Source of the DNA: Lachnospiraceae bacterium AC2029
GTDB taxonomy: Bacteria; Bacillota; Clostridia; Lachnospirales; Lachnospiraceae
Length of the DNA stretch: 64,000 nucleotides
Direction of reading: 5' to 3'
Assembly (NCBI GenBank): GCA_000703065.1
Contig: JNLK01000001.1
Location: forward strand, 1,054,001 to 1,118,000
Below are positions 16,490 through 25,985 of the stretch, in pieces. Below the pieces are notes generated by a model. It saw only the letters and a list, made by a program, of their open reading frames with translations. It was not told the DNA's origin and did no database searches. Both the position numbers and the translations under genes were made by a program. Positions within the stretch are counted from its first letter, which is position 1, and every line of letters starts with the position of its first letter.

Positions 16490-18076
16490 CTACAGCGAAG
16501 AAACCGCCGCCTTCTCCACCGGAAGGGTCTCCTTGAAGGTCTTCATGAATTCATTGAAGCCCCTGATCTCTTCCTCTGTGGCTGTCAGCGTGGTGCCTTC
16601 CTCGCCTGCAAAGATCTTCCCGTTCAGGAAATCCGACAGGGACTCGCCTGCGCCGGATGCAAGGAACAGAGCCAGAACCGCCATGCCCCATGCACCGCCC
16701 TCTCCTGCGGTCTCCATTACGGTTACCGGTCCGCCGGTGGCTGCGGACATGATCCGCTGACCGACCTCCTTCGTCTTGAAGTAACCGCCGTGTCCATAGA
16801 GCTTATCCACCTTGATATCCTCCTCGTTGAACAGGATATCCAGTCCGTATTTCAGAGTGCTGACTGCGGAGAAAAGATGCAGCCGCATGAAGTTTGCCAG
16901 ATTGAAATCCGCATCCACCTTCCGAAGGAAGACCGGACGCCCCTCGTCGAAGCCGGTCACCGGCTCGCCCGAGAAGTAGTTGAAGCCTGCCAGGCCGCCG
17001 CAGTCAGGCGCACCCGAAAGAGCAACCTGGAAGAGCTTCGTATAGAGTGTATTCGTATCCACCTCAATGCCCATCAGCCGGGAATATTCGCGGAAGAGAT
17101 TCACCCACGCGTTAATGTCGGAGGTACAGTTGTTGCAATGTACCATGGCCACATCATCACCCACCGGCGTCGTAACCACATCGATCTCCTCATGGACACC
17201 TGCCAGTGCATGCTCCATAACGATCATGGCGAAAATGCTGGTGCCCGCGGACACATTTCCGGTACGGACAGCCACGCTGTTGGTCGCAACCATACCGGTT
17301 CCCGCATCGCCCTCCGGCGGACATAACGGAATTCCCGCAGCCAGCTGACCGCTGACATCCAGCTTTGCTGCTCCCTCTGCGGTGAGACTTCCGGCAGCAG
17401 CCCCCGCCATCAGAACCTTCGGAAGGATATCCTCCAGCTTCCAGGCGAAACCGCGGTCCGCGATCAGCGCGTCAAACTTCTCAATATAACCCTTATTGTA
17501 ATCTCTTGTGGTGCTGTCGATGGGGAACATGCCCGACGCATCACCGATACCAAGCACCTTCTCACCGGTCAGCTGCCAGTGGATATATCCTGCCAGCGTC
17601 GTAAAGAAGGTAATGTCCTTCACATGCTCCTCTCCGTTCAGGATTGCCTGATAGAGATGGGAAATGCTCCAGCGCTGGGGAATGTTGAAGCCCAGCTCCG
17701 CGGTCAGCTTCCCGGCCGCTTCCTCCGTGATGGTATTTCTCCAGGTCCGGAAAGGAACCAGAAGCGTATCGTCCCTGTCAAATGCCATATATCCATGCAT
17801 CATGGCGCTAAAGCCGATGGCTCCGAGACTCCTGATGACGGTTCCGTACTTCTCCTGCACATCCGAAAGAAGATTGCCATATGCATCCTGAAGACCCGTC
17901 CAGATCATATCCAGACTGTAGGTCCAGACTCCGTTCTCATACTGATTCTCCCAGTCGTGGTTGCCCTGGGCGATGGGCCTGCCCGCCTCATCCACAAGCA
18001 CTGCCTTGATCCTGGTCGATCCAAACTCAATTCCGAGTACCGCTTTACCGGCTTCGATTACTTCCTTTGCTCCCAT
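16490..18076 (-). CDS. FGGY-family carbohydrate kinase, probable L-ribulokinase
   Basis: The start at 18076 follows AAGGAG by 7 nt and gives 528 aa; upstream in-frame codons are unsupported. The N-terminal half begins [19 protein letters not shown], the phosphate-binding loop of FGGY kinases, and contains [14 protein letters not shown]. The C-terminal half has [15 protein letters not shown] and [18 protein letters not shown] around the ATP site. It is not a close match to classic AraB or XylB, but length and gene pairing with AraD point to L-ribulose as substrate, giving L-ribulose-5-phosphate. A canonical xylulokinase lies divergently next door, so the two kinases probably split the ketopentoses. 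A -10 box TATACT (18157-18152) and a dyad at 18180-18220 lie upstream. Confidence 0.82.
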   Translation of the reverse strand: MGAKEVIEAGKAVLGIEFGSTRIKAVLVDEAGRPIAQGNHDWENQYENGVWTYSLDMIWTGLQDAYGNLLSDVQEKYGTVIRSLGAIGFSAMMHGYMAFDRDDTLLVPFRTWRNTITEEAAGKLTAELGFNIPQRWSISHLYQAILNGEEHVKDITFFTTLAGYIHWQLTGEKVLGIGDASGMFPIDSTTRDYNKGYIEKFDALIADRGFAWKLEDILPKVLMAGAAAGSLTAEGAAKLDVSGQLAAGIPLCPPEGDAGTGMVATNSVAVRTGNVSAGTSIFAMIVMEHALAGVHEEIDVVTTPVGDDVAMVHCNNCTSDINAWVNLFREYSRLMGIEVDTNTLYTKLFQVALSGAPDCGGLAGFNYFSGEPVTGFDEGRPVFLRKVDADFNLANFMRLHLFSAVSTLKYGLDILFNEEDIKVDKLYGHGGYFKTKEVGQRIMSAATGGPVTVMETAGEGGAWGMAVLALFLASGAGESLSDFLNGKIFAGEEGTTLTATEEEIRGFNEFMKTFKETLPVEKAAVSSL

Positions 18077-18179
18077 GCGTCTTCTCCTTCCGAGACCGAT
18101 CTGTCCCTGCACCTGTCCGGCCTGCCCGGACATCGTTACATACCATTGAAAAGTATAGCATATCCCACCTGCTTTTTCG

Positions 18180-18220
18180 TTTCATTTTGCTTTCAACTTT
18201 ATAGCAAAAGTAAAATGAAA
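18180..18220. promoter_or_regulatory. inverted-repeat operator candidate in the divergent kinase control region
   Basis: TTTCATTTTGCTTT (18180-18193) and AAAGTAAAATGAAA (18207-18220) are reverse complements with one mismatch, 13 nt apart. The arm contains CAAAATGA on the minus strand, the core of the YesN-type sites at 9145 and 13121. It lies just upstream of the minus-strand TATACT box of the ribulokinase-like gene. The rest of the 352-bp gap carries the xylB promoter and a leader of about 145 nt without clear structure. Confidence 0.5.
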
Positions 18221-18239
18221 ATGCACCGCCGCGGGCGCA

Positions 18240-18276
18240 GGAACCGGTTCCCTTTTCGCCGCATTTCCCATATAAT
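18240..18276 (+). promoter_or_regulatory. xylulokinase promoter with overlapping palindrome
   Basis: TTCCCT (18248-18253), 17-nt spacer, TATAAT (18271-18276). The perfect 12-bp palindrome GGAACCGGTTCC at 18240-18251 overlaps the weak -35 box, as an operator would. Confidence 0.5.
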
Positions 18277-18428
18277 AATACTGTGGGGCAGACGGGATCC
18301 CACCCACGGCTGTCACCGACGGATAGAACGCATCTCAACCACGGCGGATCCCGCAGCACGCATGCACAACATTTGCACAATGTGCCCGGATCGCCGGCGA
18401 ACAACTACGGAAAAGAGAGGGAATGGAT

Positions 18429-19898
18429 ATGGAGAAAGGATTTATAGGTATTGATCTCGGAACCTCAGCAGTAAAGCTTCTGCTCTTAGATGAGGCCGGA
18501 AATGTCATCCGCACGGTTTCGGAGGAGTATCCTCTCAGTTTTCCGAAGCCCGGCTGGTCGGAACAGAATCCGGAGGATTGGTTTGAAAAGACCATGAAGG
18601 GACTGACCCGGCTGGTCCATGGATATGAGGACAAGATCACGGGCATCAGCTTCGGAGGACAGATGCACGGACTGGTGGTCCTGGATGACAGGGACCGGGT
18701 GATCCGCCCCGCGATCCTCTGGAACGACGGAAGAACCTCCGAAGAATGTGAGTATCTGAACGGGGAGATCGGTCGTGATGTTCTCTCTCATGAAACCGGA
18801 AATATCGCATTTGCCGGATTCACGGCACCGAAGCTTCTCTGGATGAAGAAGAATGAACCGGAGTTCTTCGCAAGGATTGACAAGATCATGCTGCCGAAGG
18901 ATTACCTGGCATACCGCATGACAGGGGTGCACGCCACGGACGCCTCCGACGCCTCCGGTATGCTGCTCTTTGATGTACGTAACCGGAAATGGTCGGACCG
19001 TATGTGTGAGATCTGCAGTATCTCCACGGACCAGCTGGCGAAGGTATATGAAAGCTACGAGGTAATCGGGAGCCTTCGTCCTGATATCACGGCCGCCCTC
19101 GGACTTCCGAATGAGGTCCGGGTGATCGCCGGTGCAGGGGACAACGCGGCTGCAGCTGTGGGGACCGGCACCGTAGGAAACGGAGACTGCAACATATCTC
19201 TTGGCACCAGCGGAACCATCTTTATCGCAGCAGACAGCTTCTCCGTGGATCAGAGGAACGCACTGCATTCCTTCGCCCATGCCACAGGCCGGTATCATCT
19301 CATGGGATGCATGCTCTCGGCTGCCTCCTGTAACAAATGGTGGATGGAGGATATCCTGAACAACTCTGATATGGTGAAGGCCCAAAAGGAGATCGGGGAA
19401 CTCGGCAGGAACCACGTCTACTTCCTGCCCTACCTGATGGGAGAACGCTCTCCCCATAATGACCCAGACGCCAGAGCCGCATTTGTGGGAATGAGCATGG
19501 ACAGCACCAGGGGCGATATGCTGCAGGCGGTTTTCGAGGGAGTAGCCTTCGGACTCAGGGATTCCCTGGAGGTGGCAAGAAGCGCAGGTCTGGAGATACA
19601 CAAAACGAAGATCTGCGGCGGCGGGGCAAAGAGCCCGCTGTGGAGGAAAATCGTGGCAAATGTCATGAATCTGTCCGTGGAAACCGTGGAAGCTGAGGAA
19701 GGACCTGCCATGGGCGGTGCCCTCCTTGCCGCCGTCGGGTGCGGTATCTATCCGGATGTCCGGACTGCTGCCGACGCCGTGGTCCGCATCTCCGGCACGG
19801 AAGTCCCGGATCCCGCACTGGTGGCACTCTACGAGGAACGCTACCGCATCTTCCGGAAGATCTACCCGGCACTCCGCCCCATTTACGGAGAACTGTGA
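18429..19898 (+). CDS. xylB: xylulokinase
   Basis: The ATG at 18429 is preferred because AGAGAGG lies 8 nt before it; the ATG at 18423 is only 2 nt from that site. The 489-aa protein has FIGIDLGTSAVKLLLLDEAG as phosphate loop, ISFGGQMHGLVVLDDRD and the typical XylB motif ILWNDGRTSEECEYLN that positions D-xylulose. VRVIAGAGDNAAAAVGTGTV and SLGTSGTIFIA form the second phosphate region, and KICGGGAKSPLWRKIVANV the adenosine motif. It makes D-xylulose-5-phosphate from D-xylulose and ATP. No xylose isomerase is in the window, so xylulose may come from elsewhere or from a side pathway. Convergent with the giant gene downstream; palindromes at 19906-20014 separate them. Confidence 0.93.
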   Translation: MEKGFIGIDLGTSAVKLLLLDEAGNVIRTVSEEYPLSFPKPGWSEQNPEDWFEKTMKGLTRLVHGYEDKITGISFGGQMHGLVVLDDRDRVIRPAILWNDGRTSEECEYLNGEIGRDVLSHETGNIAFAGFTAPKLLWMKKNEPEFFARIDKIMLPKDYLAYRMTGVHATDASDASGMLLFDVRNRKWSDRMCEICSISTDQLAKVYESYEVIGSLRPDITAALGLPNEVRVIAGAGDNAAAAVGTGTVGNGDCNISLGTSGTIFIAADSFSVDQRNALHSFAHATGRYHLMGCMLSAASCNKWWMEDILNNSDMVKAQKEIGELGRNHVYFLPYLMGERSPHNDPDARAAFVGMSMDSTRGDMLQAVFEGVAFGLRDSLEVARSAGLEIHKTKICGGGAKSPLWRKIVANVMNLSVETVEAEEGPAMGGALLAAVGCGIYPDVRTAADAVVRISGTEVPDPALVALYEERYRIFRKIYPALRPIYGEL

Positions 19899-19901
19899 TC
19901 A

Positions 19902-20014
19902 GCCAGGGACGGTTCTGATCAAACCAGAACCGTCCCCGAATTGACGGGGACAGGTCTGATCAGGGAGGGACAGGTGCAATAGAGGGACGGTTCTGATCGA
20001 ATCAGAACCGTCCC
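19902..20014. repeat. two GGGACGG palindromes between convergent genes
   Basis: Palindrome one spans 19906-19936 (GGGACGGTTCTG ... CAGAACCGTCCC). Palindrome two spans 19984-20014 (GGGACGGTTCTGAT, CGA, ATCAGAACCGTCCC). Between them are GGGGACAGGTCTGATCAG-like units as at 15.5 kb. The pair probably terminates xylB on the plus strand and the giant gene on the minus strand. Confidence 0.8.
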
Positions 20015-20039
20015 CGATTTGCAGGAACCGACTTTAGTT

Positions 20040-23000
20040 TTACCTACCCTTAACGGACTTCTTCTCGGGAACCGTTCCGGTTCCGCTCTGTCCGGGTACA
20101 TTTACGTTTCCGCTCTTCTCAGCATTCCTTCCTGCCTGATTCTGCGCATTCATTCCAACCTGGTTCTGCACATTTCTGCCGTTCTGGCGCTGGCCGTTCT
20201 GCAGCTGACCATTCGCAGCTCTTCGCAGCTGTCGTTCCTTCAGGCGTCCCAGCTTCGCAATCCGTTCCACTGCCTGTGCCTCCATGCTTTCCAGCCATGC
20301 GGGGTTCTTATCCTGCTGCCTTGCGGCAACGGCCAGTTCGTCACGGTACATCTGCTTCCACTGATCCGGCGTTGAATTTCTCAGTTCCTCTGCGTTAACG
20401 CCCGGCTGCTCCAGCTTCCAGTTCTTGAAGTTGTCAAGACTATTAAACCGTCCGCTTCCGAAATTGAAGTTTACTCTCCGGTTGATCCTTGCCAGATCCT
20501 TCTCCTGCTGAGCCTTGTCCCGGGTATCGATCAGCTTCGGCGGATTCTCCGGCGACGCATCCATATTCGTCAATACCTTCTGCAGGTCCGTGTACCTCTT
20601 CTTGAAGTAAGATCCGGTCACCTCCCGTTTATGCCACATTTCCACCAGACTCTGCTGTCTTTCACGGATCATATCTCCAAGCCGGTCCACGTCCTTCCAG
20701 AATTCCTTGTAATTCTTCGTTTTATTCGATATGTCAGTTCGCATTTTGTTCTGGATGGAAATGATGTTCCGGTTCAGCTCCAGATCCGCGTTCCGAAGAT
20801 TGTTCTCCATGGTCCGGGTCTCATTCTTAAAATCGTCCTTCCACTTCAGATACACGCTCTTCGGCTGGGCTGCTATCTCCGCTTCATCTGCGGGCGCGGT
20901 CATATTCAGATCCCGATCCGCATTCAGCGCCAGCTTCTCCAACGCCTTATACTCTTTTTTGTCCCGGTCCTCCGGATGTGCCTTCAGGTAATCAAACATG
21001 GTTTCCTGGATCACGATCTTCGGTGCATCCATATCCGACGCAAGGGCAGAGGTCCGGTTTTTCTGATAGAGTGAGGTCAGTTTCGCATAAAGATTCTTCT
21101 CCTTCAGCATATCGCTGTAGTTTTCCGGCTTCGGCTTTTCGAGACCGAGGGACCCTGCGAGCGGGAGCGGAAGATGCTTCTTCTGGATCCCATTTTCTTC
21201 CAGGAACGCCATCTTCATGCCTTCCTTAAACTGATCCATGGTCTTGTCATCCACCACCGAATCCGGATTCAGAATATGGTATACGCTGGTAGCATATGCC
21301 GTCTCACGTTCCACCGCAGACTCAGCGATCCTGCCGATCTTATTCTGATAACGGAGCAGCGCCTTCCTGACCTCCGGGTCAGTCTCCAGATTGTACAGTC
21401 CTCCGATGCATCTTTCGACAAATGCGTCGCCGCTCATGTGTGAACCGAATGCCCCGGTTCTGATATTATCATTCTTCGTCTCGCTTTCACCCTTCTCATA
21501 AAGGACTTCCATGCTTTCGAAGAAATTCGTCCCCTTCGGCACCAGCGAATCGAATCCATTTGTAGACAGGTTCTTTTTCATATACCCGAGGATGCATTTC
21601 CCCGGATTCTCCGCAAATTCGACAAAGCTTTTGTCCATCTTCTTTGCGGCAACGCCCACCAGATAGAGACCGTTCATCCGGCTGTCGGATACCACATCAA
21701 ATGCAAACTCCGCCGGAACGACTCCGGTTCTCATGGTATCCAGATTTCCAGGGATACCGGCATCCTTCCCAAAGCCGTTCATCTCACGGAAGATCGCCTT
21801 CTCACTCTCAACCGCCCTGCGGTACTCCTCCTCAGCCGTTCTGATCCTCTCCAGATCCTTTGATTCCACCGCGGCCTTCAGGTTCTGACGTTTCCGGGCA
21901 GACAGCTTATGACTGTAGACCTTGGTTCCCTCTTCCAGCGGAGCATCCGCACTCAGCATCCCCTTCTGCTCCATCGTAGAAATCTGGAGAATGGCCTTCT
22001 CCCGTGTAGCCCTCGTCATATAAGGCGGATGGTCCAGGAAATCCCTGAATTCCTGTTCATTTTCTCTTGATATGGTTTCGACCTCAAGATCGTCGGTGAG
22101 CTTCTTCCTCCGGAAGAAATCCGGGAATTTCCGGGTTTTAGGATCATAGCCTTCCATCTGGAGTTTCAGACCCTCATCCTTCAGGTACATCGGATAGTCG
22201 TAGTTATTTACGGTGCAAAGACTATTCTTAACAGACCCGTCGATCTCTGCCAGCGCATTGCTCACACGGTCCAGCATCAGCAGATCCGCCTCCCTTACCT
22301 GCTGATCCTCATTTGTTCTTACAGTCTGCCGTACCGCTTCCACCTTATTCTCAAGGGGTCGTACCAGCAGCTCGTCAAGGCTCTTCTCACCCACATGTTT
22401 GATCTTCTTCAGATCCTCATCGATCCCGGCGATCCTATAGGGATTGCGGCGAACCTCCTGCAGGACGATATCAAAAAATGTCCGGAACCGTTCCTCATTA
22501 TCCGGCTTAACCGGAGAAGAATTCGCAGAAAGATCATTTACTGTTTTAATCTTCGCCCATTGATTTTCGTCTGCTTTCGCATTGAAGCGACTTATGATAT
22601 TTGTCCGCATGGAATGTGTCAGCTTGCCCTGAACCAGAGATGTCATATCATTCAGATGCTTCTCGGCAAATGCCTTCGTGCGTATCGCTTCCATACACTT
22701 CTCCGGCGTAAGGCCCCCAACAAAGTCCATGTTGTCGCCCACCAGTTCCCGTGCCTGATGAAGATCCTGAAGGTTCTTTTCGTAATAGTCCTTAAGCTGC
22801 TTTACGGTATCCTCCATGCTGCTTCCGTACGCCAGACGATCCTCGGACATCAGATTGTCCATCATATCCTTCGGAAGTCTCTGATGCTTTCTTCTGTAAC
22901 TCATTTTCAGCGGAATGCTGGCCTTCAGGGGTCCCTCATCCTGCGTATTGCTCATGAACCGGGACATGGTGTCCTGAGAGATCCTGTCATCCACCTCCTT

Positions 23001-25829
23001 ATACTCAGGAGAATTATCAAAATCATGGGTTGCCTTCTTCCAACGGACCACATAGGAGGAAAATGCGTTGACCTTACGATCCAGTTCCTTCTGCTCCTCC
23101 GGAGTGGGAGGCACACCTTCCCGGTCTGCCTGCTCCATACGTGCCCTGGCCAGGAGGGATTCATCCATCACTTCCTTCAGGCTGATCAGCGCGCGCATTT
23201 CCTGCCGGATCTCAGGATCCATCGCGGCTGTTACCGCGTCCTTCAACTTCGGATTCTTTTCCAGCAGCTTCTCGGTCTCCTGCAGGATCTGGAGCTGAAG
23301 TGCTACCGTACCATTCGCTTCATCCAGAGAGTCCATGGAATAGGCGGATCTGACTGTATCGTAAAGACTGTCCGCCATAATCTCTGCCAGTTTATTCGGG
23401 TTGCCCGCCTCATATTCTCCGATCAGTCTGGACGCAGTATCCCTTGCGGGTCTGATAGCCAGTTCAAAATGATCCGATCCCAGACGTTCTCTCGGATTAG
23501 GATAATGTGTGCATATATCATAGGTCCACATGGTGGACTTTCCGCGAACCTTATCCTCATGGTTGATCAGATCTTCTCCCGCTTCGGGCATGGGGTCTCC
23601 CGTGATCACCTCCGGCGACATTGCCATCAGAAAAGCAACCAATGAGAAATCCCGGTTCGAGAAGCTTCCCCTTGGAAGATCATTCATATATTTCAGGAAT
23701 TCGGTATTCTTATATACCGCGTTATGATCATCGTTGACACCGCTCCAGTCGCGAACGTACTTCGGTTCGGCTCCGTACAGGGTCTCGATGGTTCCCATGG
23801 TAACGGAATGAGGGAGCCTCGGATCTGCCGCAGCCCGGATCTCCTCTATGGAGGTGATACGCTCTACGGGAACCATGCCTTCCTGTGCTGCCCTGTGGAA
23901 CTCCTGCTGATACATGTCATTTAACATGCGTTCATCCAGGGCGTTCACAAATTCTGCGCCATACCTTCTTGAAGCCCAAGTCTTATAGCCTTCTGTATTC
24001 GTGAGATAGGAATGGGTCGCCAGAATATGGTCCTTGTCCGCCTCATCAATGACATGGATCGTATCACGGAAATGATACGTATCATTTTCTGCATCATAAC
24101 TGATCGGCGTGAAGGAAAGTGCAATCCTCGGATCCGTACTCATACGGAGGATCTCCGCCTTGAGACCCTCTCCGTTACCTGCAGAAAGCGCACTAACCCT
24201 GTTCTCACCAAGATAATTCCGCAGGGTCACACCGCCCACACGGAAGAAATCCACAAACTGCTTTTCCGGATTCCGCTGAAGATAATCCTGATGATTCCTG
24301 GAATTCAGCGTGGAACCGTAAATCTGTTCAAACATCGCATTTGCAAACTGCAGCTGTTCGGGTGACAGCGTGTCCACGGAGGGGATCGCATTTCCTTCGG
24401 GAGCCAGGAACATGGCCGCCCGCGCTTCTCTGGTGGCCGAAAGCCCCGCCTCCATGGCGGACAGCTCCTGAGCCTCGATCTCCGGCTGGGTCTGACGGGC
24501 AAGGGAAAAGCCCTCATCCAGAATGATCTCTCCCTGTGCATTCCGCTTAATATCCCTGATCCGGATTCCCTCCGTCAACGCGTGACGCATGGTTTCCATC
24601 AGCATCGCGCGGTGCTTCTGCTTCTCATCCGCATCAGGATATTTCCGATCCACCAGCTGACGGACAGACTCACCGCCCCGGAGCCGGATCAGATCAAACT
24701 CATCGTATCCCAGATCATAGATCAGATAGATACTCCCGCGGGTAAAGGGCCGCCGGAAGGTCTGATGATACAGGCTCTGCAGCTTATTCTGATCCTCCTC
24801 GGGGATCTGAAAGAGATCCGGAACATCCTCATAAGCAGGAGCCAACACATTTTCAGCATCAGGGATCTTATGGTCCGGATATCTCGAGTTTAATTCATCC
24901 CGGATATATCCCATATCCCCGTCCGTCATATCCTTTGCCATATTGACGATATCAGCATCCAGGTCGGCTCTCGGCGGAATATCATTTCTTCTTCCCTGCA
25001 GATACTGGTTGTACCGCTTCATCCCCTTGGTGGGGATTTCCTCTTCATCGATATAGACCGGAAACTTCGAAATATCAGATAACGTTTCATGTAATGCAGC
25101 CGATTCATATGAAAATGAGCGCGGGATCTCACCGATCTTCACCCCGGATATCTTCTGAAGATGGTTGCGACACAGGCGAAGTGCCTGCGCCTTCGAATCC
25201 GGTGCAAGCAGTTTCTCCGGATGGTCCATGAGCGGCAGTGCAAGTCCGAACGTAGTACAGAAGGAATTCACATGCCCATGCAGCTTCTCTATGTTCGGTC
25301 TTCCTCCTGCCCCGTCATAATAAGCCTGAATGAGCTCCGGCTGTGTGATCTGTTCCACATCCTGGAGATAATCCGTAGCCATTGATCCCACTCCGGACAC
25401 AAACGCCTGGATCGCATAGAAATCCTCCACCTTGCGGACCTGCGAATAGTCCGGAAAACGATAATCGCATATCTTCTGGAAGGCACGACGGTGCAGATCT
25501 CCCATGCGCCGGAGATTCTCCGCCGGAGTCTTCTTATCATCCACATAGGTATTGAAAAAATCCTCGAAATAATTCTTGATCTGATCCGCCGGAAGATCAT
25601 TAAGATCCAAAACCTGCTCCAATGTAAACCCTCTGTCTGCGATCAGATATAATCGGAGCGCATTATCGGCAGAAGCCCGTCCCGTAAAACGGTAACCCGT
25701 GGAATTCCTGGCATTTTCACACTTCTCCTGCAGCCAGCTCTGATCCTCAGGACTCAGCTTGTTATGCGCATTATTCCTTTCGGCCTGTTCATCTCTCGAA
25801 AGGAAATGATCATATACTTTCTTCGGCAT
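20040..25829 (-). CDS. giant protein of unknown function, 1929 aa (giant A)
   Basis: No family recognised. The start has AAGGAGG 9 nt upstream. The protein is hydrophilic, without signal peptide or membrane helix, so it is probably cytoplasmic. It is largely predicted helical and rich in charged residues. The N-terminus has LSRDEQAERNNAHNKLSPED and a segment YVDDKKTPAENL resembling LIDGKTPEEIW in the broken gene at 59 kb. Near residue 810, GEYEAGNPNKLAEIMADSLY resembles EAYKKGDPSRMVEMVDD in giant B, suggesting distant relationship. The last 100 residues are low-complexity with Asn/Gln/Gly-rich repeats (NGQRQNGRNVQNQVGMNAQN) ending EKKSVKGR. It follows the Hsp70-like gene by 156 bp, and an 18-bp double element lies 114 bp upstream. 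Real coding is clear from the unbroken length. Confidence 0.85.
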   Translation of the reverse strand: MPKKVYDHFLSRDEQAERNNAHNKLSPEDQSWLQEKCENARNSTGYRFTGRASADNALRLYLIADRGFTLEQVLDLNDLPADQIKNYFEDFFNTYVDDKKTPAENLRRMGDLHRRAFQKICDYRFPDYSQVRKVEDFYAIQAFVSGVGSMATDYLQDVEQITQPELIQAYYDGAGGRPNIEKLHGHVNSFCTTFGLALPLMDHPEKLLAPDSKAQALRLCRNHLQKISGVKIGEIPRSFSYESAALHETLSDISKFPVYIDEEEIPTKGMKRYNQYLQGRRNDIPPRADLDADIVNMAKDMTDGDMGYIRDELNSRYPDHKIPDAENVLAPAYEDVPDLFQIPEEDQNKLQSLYHQTFRRPFTRGSIYLIYDLGYDEFDLIRLRGGESVRQLVDRKYPDADEKQKHRAMLMETMRHALTEGIRIRDIKRNAQGEIILDEGFSLARQTQPEIEAQELSAMEAGLSATREARAAMFLAPEGNAIPSVDTLSPEQLQFANAMFEQIYGSTLNSRNHQDYLQRNPEKQFVDFFRVGGVTLRNYLGENRVSALSAGNGEGLKAEILRMSTDPRIALSFTPISYDAENDTYHFRDTIHVIDEADKDHILATHSYLTNTEGYKTWASRRYGAEFVNALDERMLNDMYQQEFHRAAQEGMVPVERITSIEEIRAAADPRLPHSVTMGTIETLYGAEPKYVRDWSGVNDDHNAVYKNTEFLKYMNDLPRGSFSNRDFSLVAFLMAMSPEVITGDPMPEAGEDLINHEDKVRGKSTMWTYDICTHYPNPRERLGSDHFELAIRPARDTASRLIGEYEAGNPNKLAEIMADSLYDTVRSAYSMDSLDEANGTVALQLQILQETEKLLEKNPKLKDAVTAAMDPEIRQEMRALISLKEVMDESLLARARMEQADREGVPPTPEEQKELDRKVNAFSSYVVRWKKATHDFDNSPEYKEVDDRISQDTMSRFMSNTQDEGPLKASIPLKMSYRRKHQRLPKDMMDNLMSEDRLAYGSSMEDTVKQLKDYYEKNLQDLHQARELVGDNMDFVGGLTPEKCMEAIRTKAFAEKHLNDMTSLVQGKLTHSMRTNIISRFNAKADENQWAKIKTVNDLSANSSPVKPDNEERFRTFFDIVLQEVRRNPYRIAGIDEDLKKIKHVGEKSLDELLVRPLENKVEAVRQTVRTNEDQQVREADLLMLDRVSNALAEIDGSVKNSLCTVNNYDYPMYLKDEGLKLQMEGYDPKTRKFPDFFRRKKLTDDLEVETISRENEQEFRDFLDHPPYMTRATREKAILQISTMEQKGMLSADAPLEEGTKVYSHKLSARKRQNLKAAVESKDLERIRTAEEEYRRAVESEKAIFREMNGFGKDAGIPGNLDTMRTGVVPAEFAFDVVSDSRMNGLYLVGVAAKKMDKSFVEFAENPGKCILGYMKKNLSTNGFDSLVPKGTNFFESMEVLYEKGESETKNDNIRTGAFGSHMSGDAFVERCIGGLYNLETDPEVRKALLRYQNKIGRIAESAVERETAYATSVYHILNPDSVVDDKTMDQFKEGMKMAFLEENGIQKKHLPLPLAGSLGLEKPKPENYSDMLKEKNLYAKLTSLYQKNRTSALASDMDAPKIVIQETMFDYLKAHPEDRDKKEYKALEKLALNADRDLNMTAPADEAEIAAQPKSVYLKWKDDFKNETRTMENNLRNADLELNRNIISIQNKMRTDISNKTKNYKEFWKDVDRLGDMIRERQQSLVEMWHKREVTGSYFKKRYTDLQKVLTNMDASPENPPKLIDTRDKAQQEKDLARINRRVNFNFGSGRFNSLDNFKNWKLEQPGVNAEELRNSTPDQWKQMYRDELAVAARQQDKNPAWLESMEAQAVERIAKLGRLKERQLRRAANGQLQNGQRQNGRNVQNQVGMNAQNQAGRNAEKSGNVNVPGQSGTGTVPEKKSVKGR

Positions 25830-25942
25830 CTTCGGTTCCTCCTTGTCTCGTTCTCAGATCCGCTCATCTATATCTGTCTCATCACGGTGCTCATACTGAT
25901 CCACCGTAAACTATCCTACGTAAATGAGCATAATACAGGGGG

Positions 25943-25960
25943 CGCAACAAATGTGCAACA
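25943..25960 (-). promoter_or_regulatory. 18-bp double element upstream of giant A
   Basis: Minus strand TGTTGCACATTTGTTGCG, two TTGC half-sites 11 bp apart, 24 nt before TAGGATA. The same element precedes giant B (33896-33913) and the 59-kb locus (60038-60055). It may be an operator or part of an unusual promoter. Confidence 0.55.
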
Positions 25961-25985
25961 CACACTTATCACGCCCCGGTATTTG

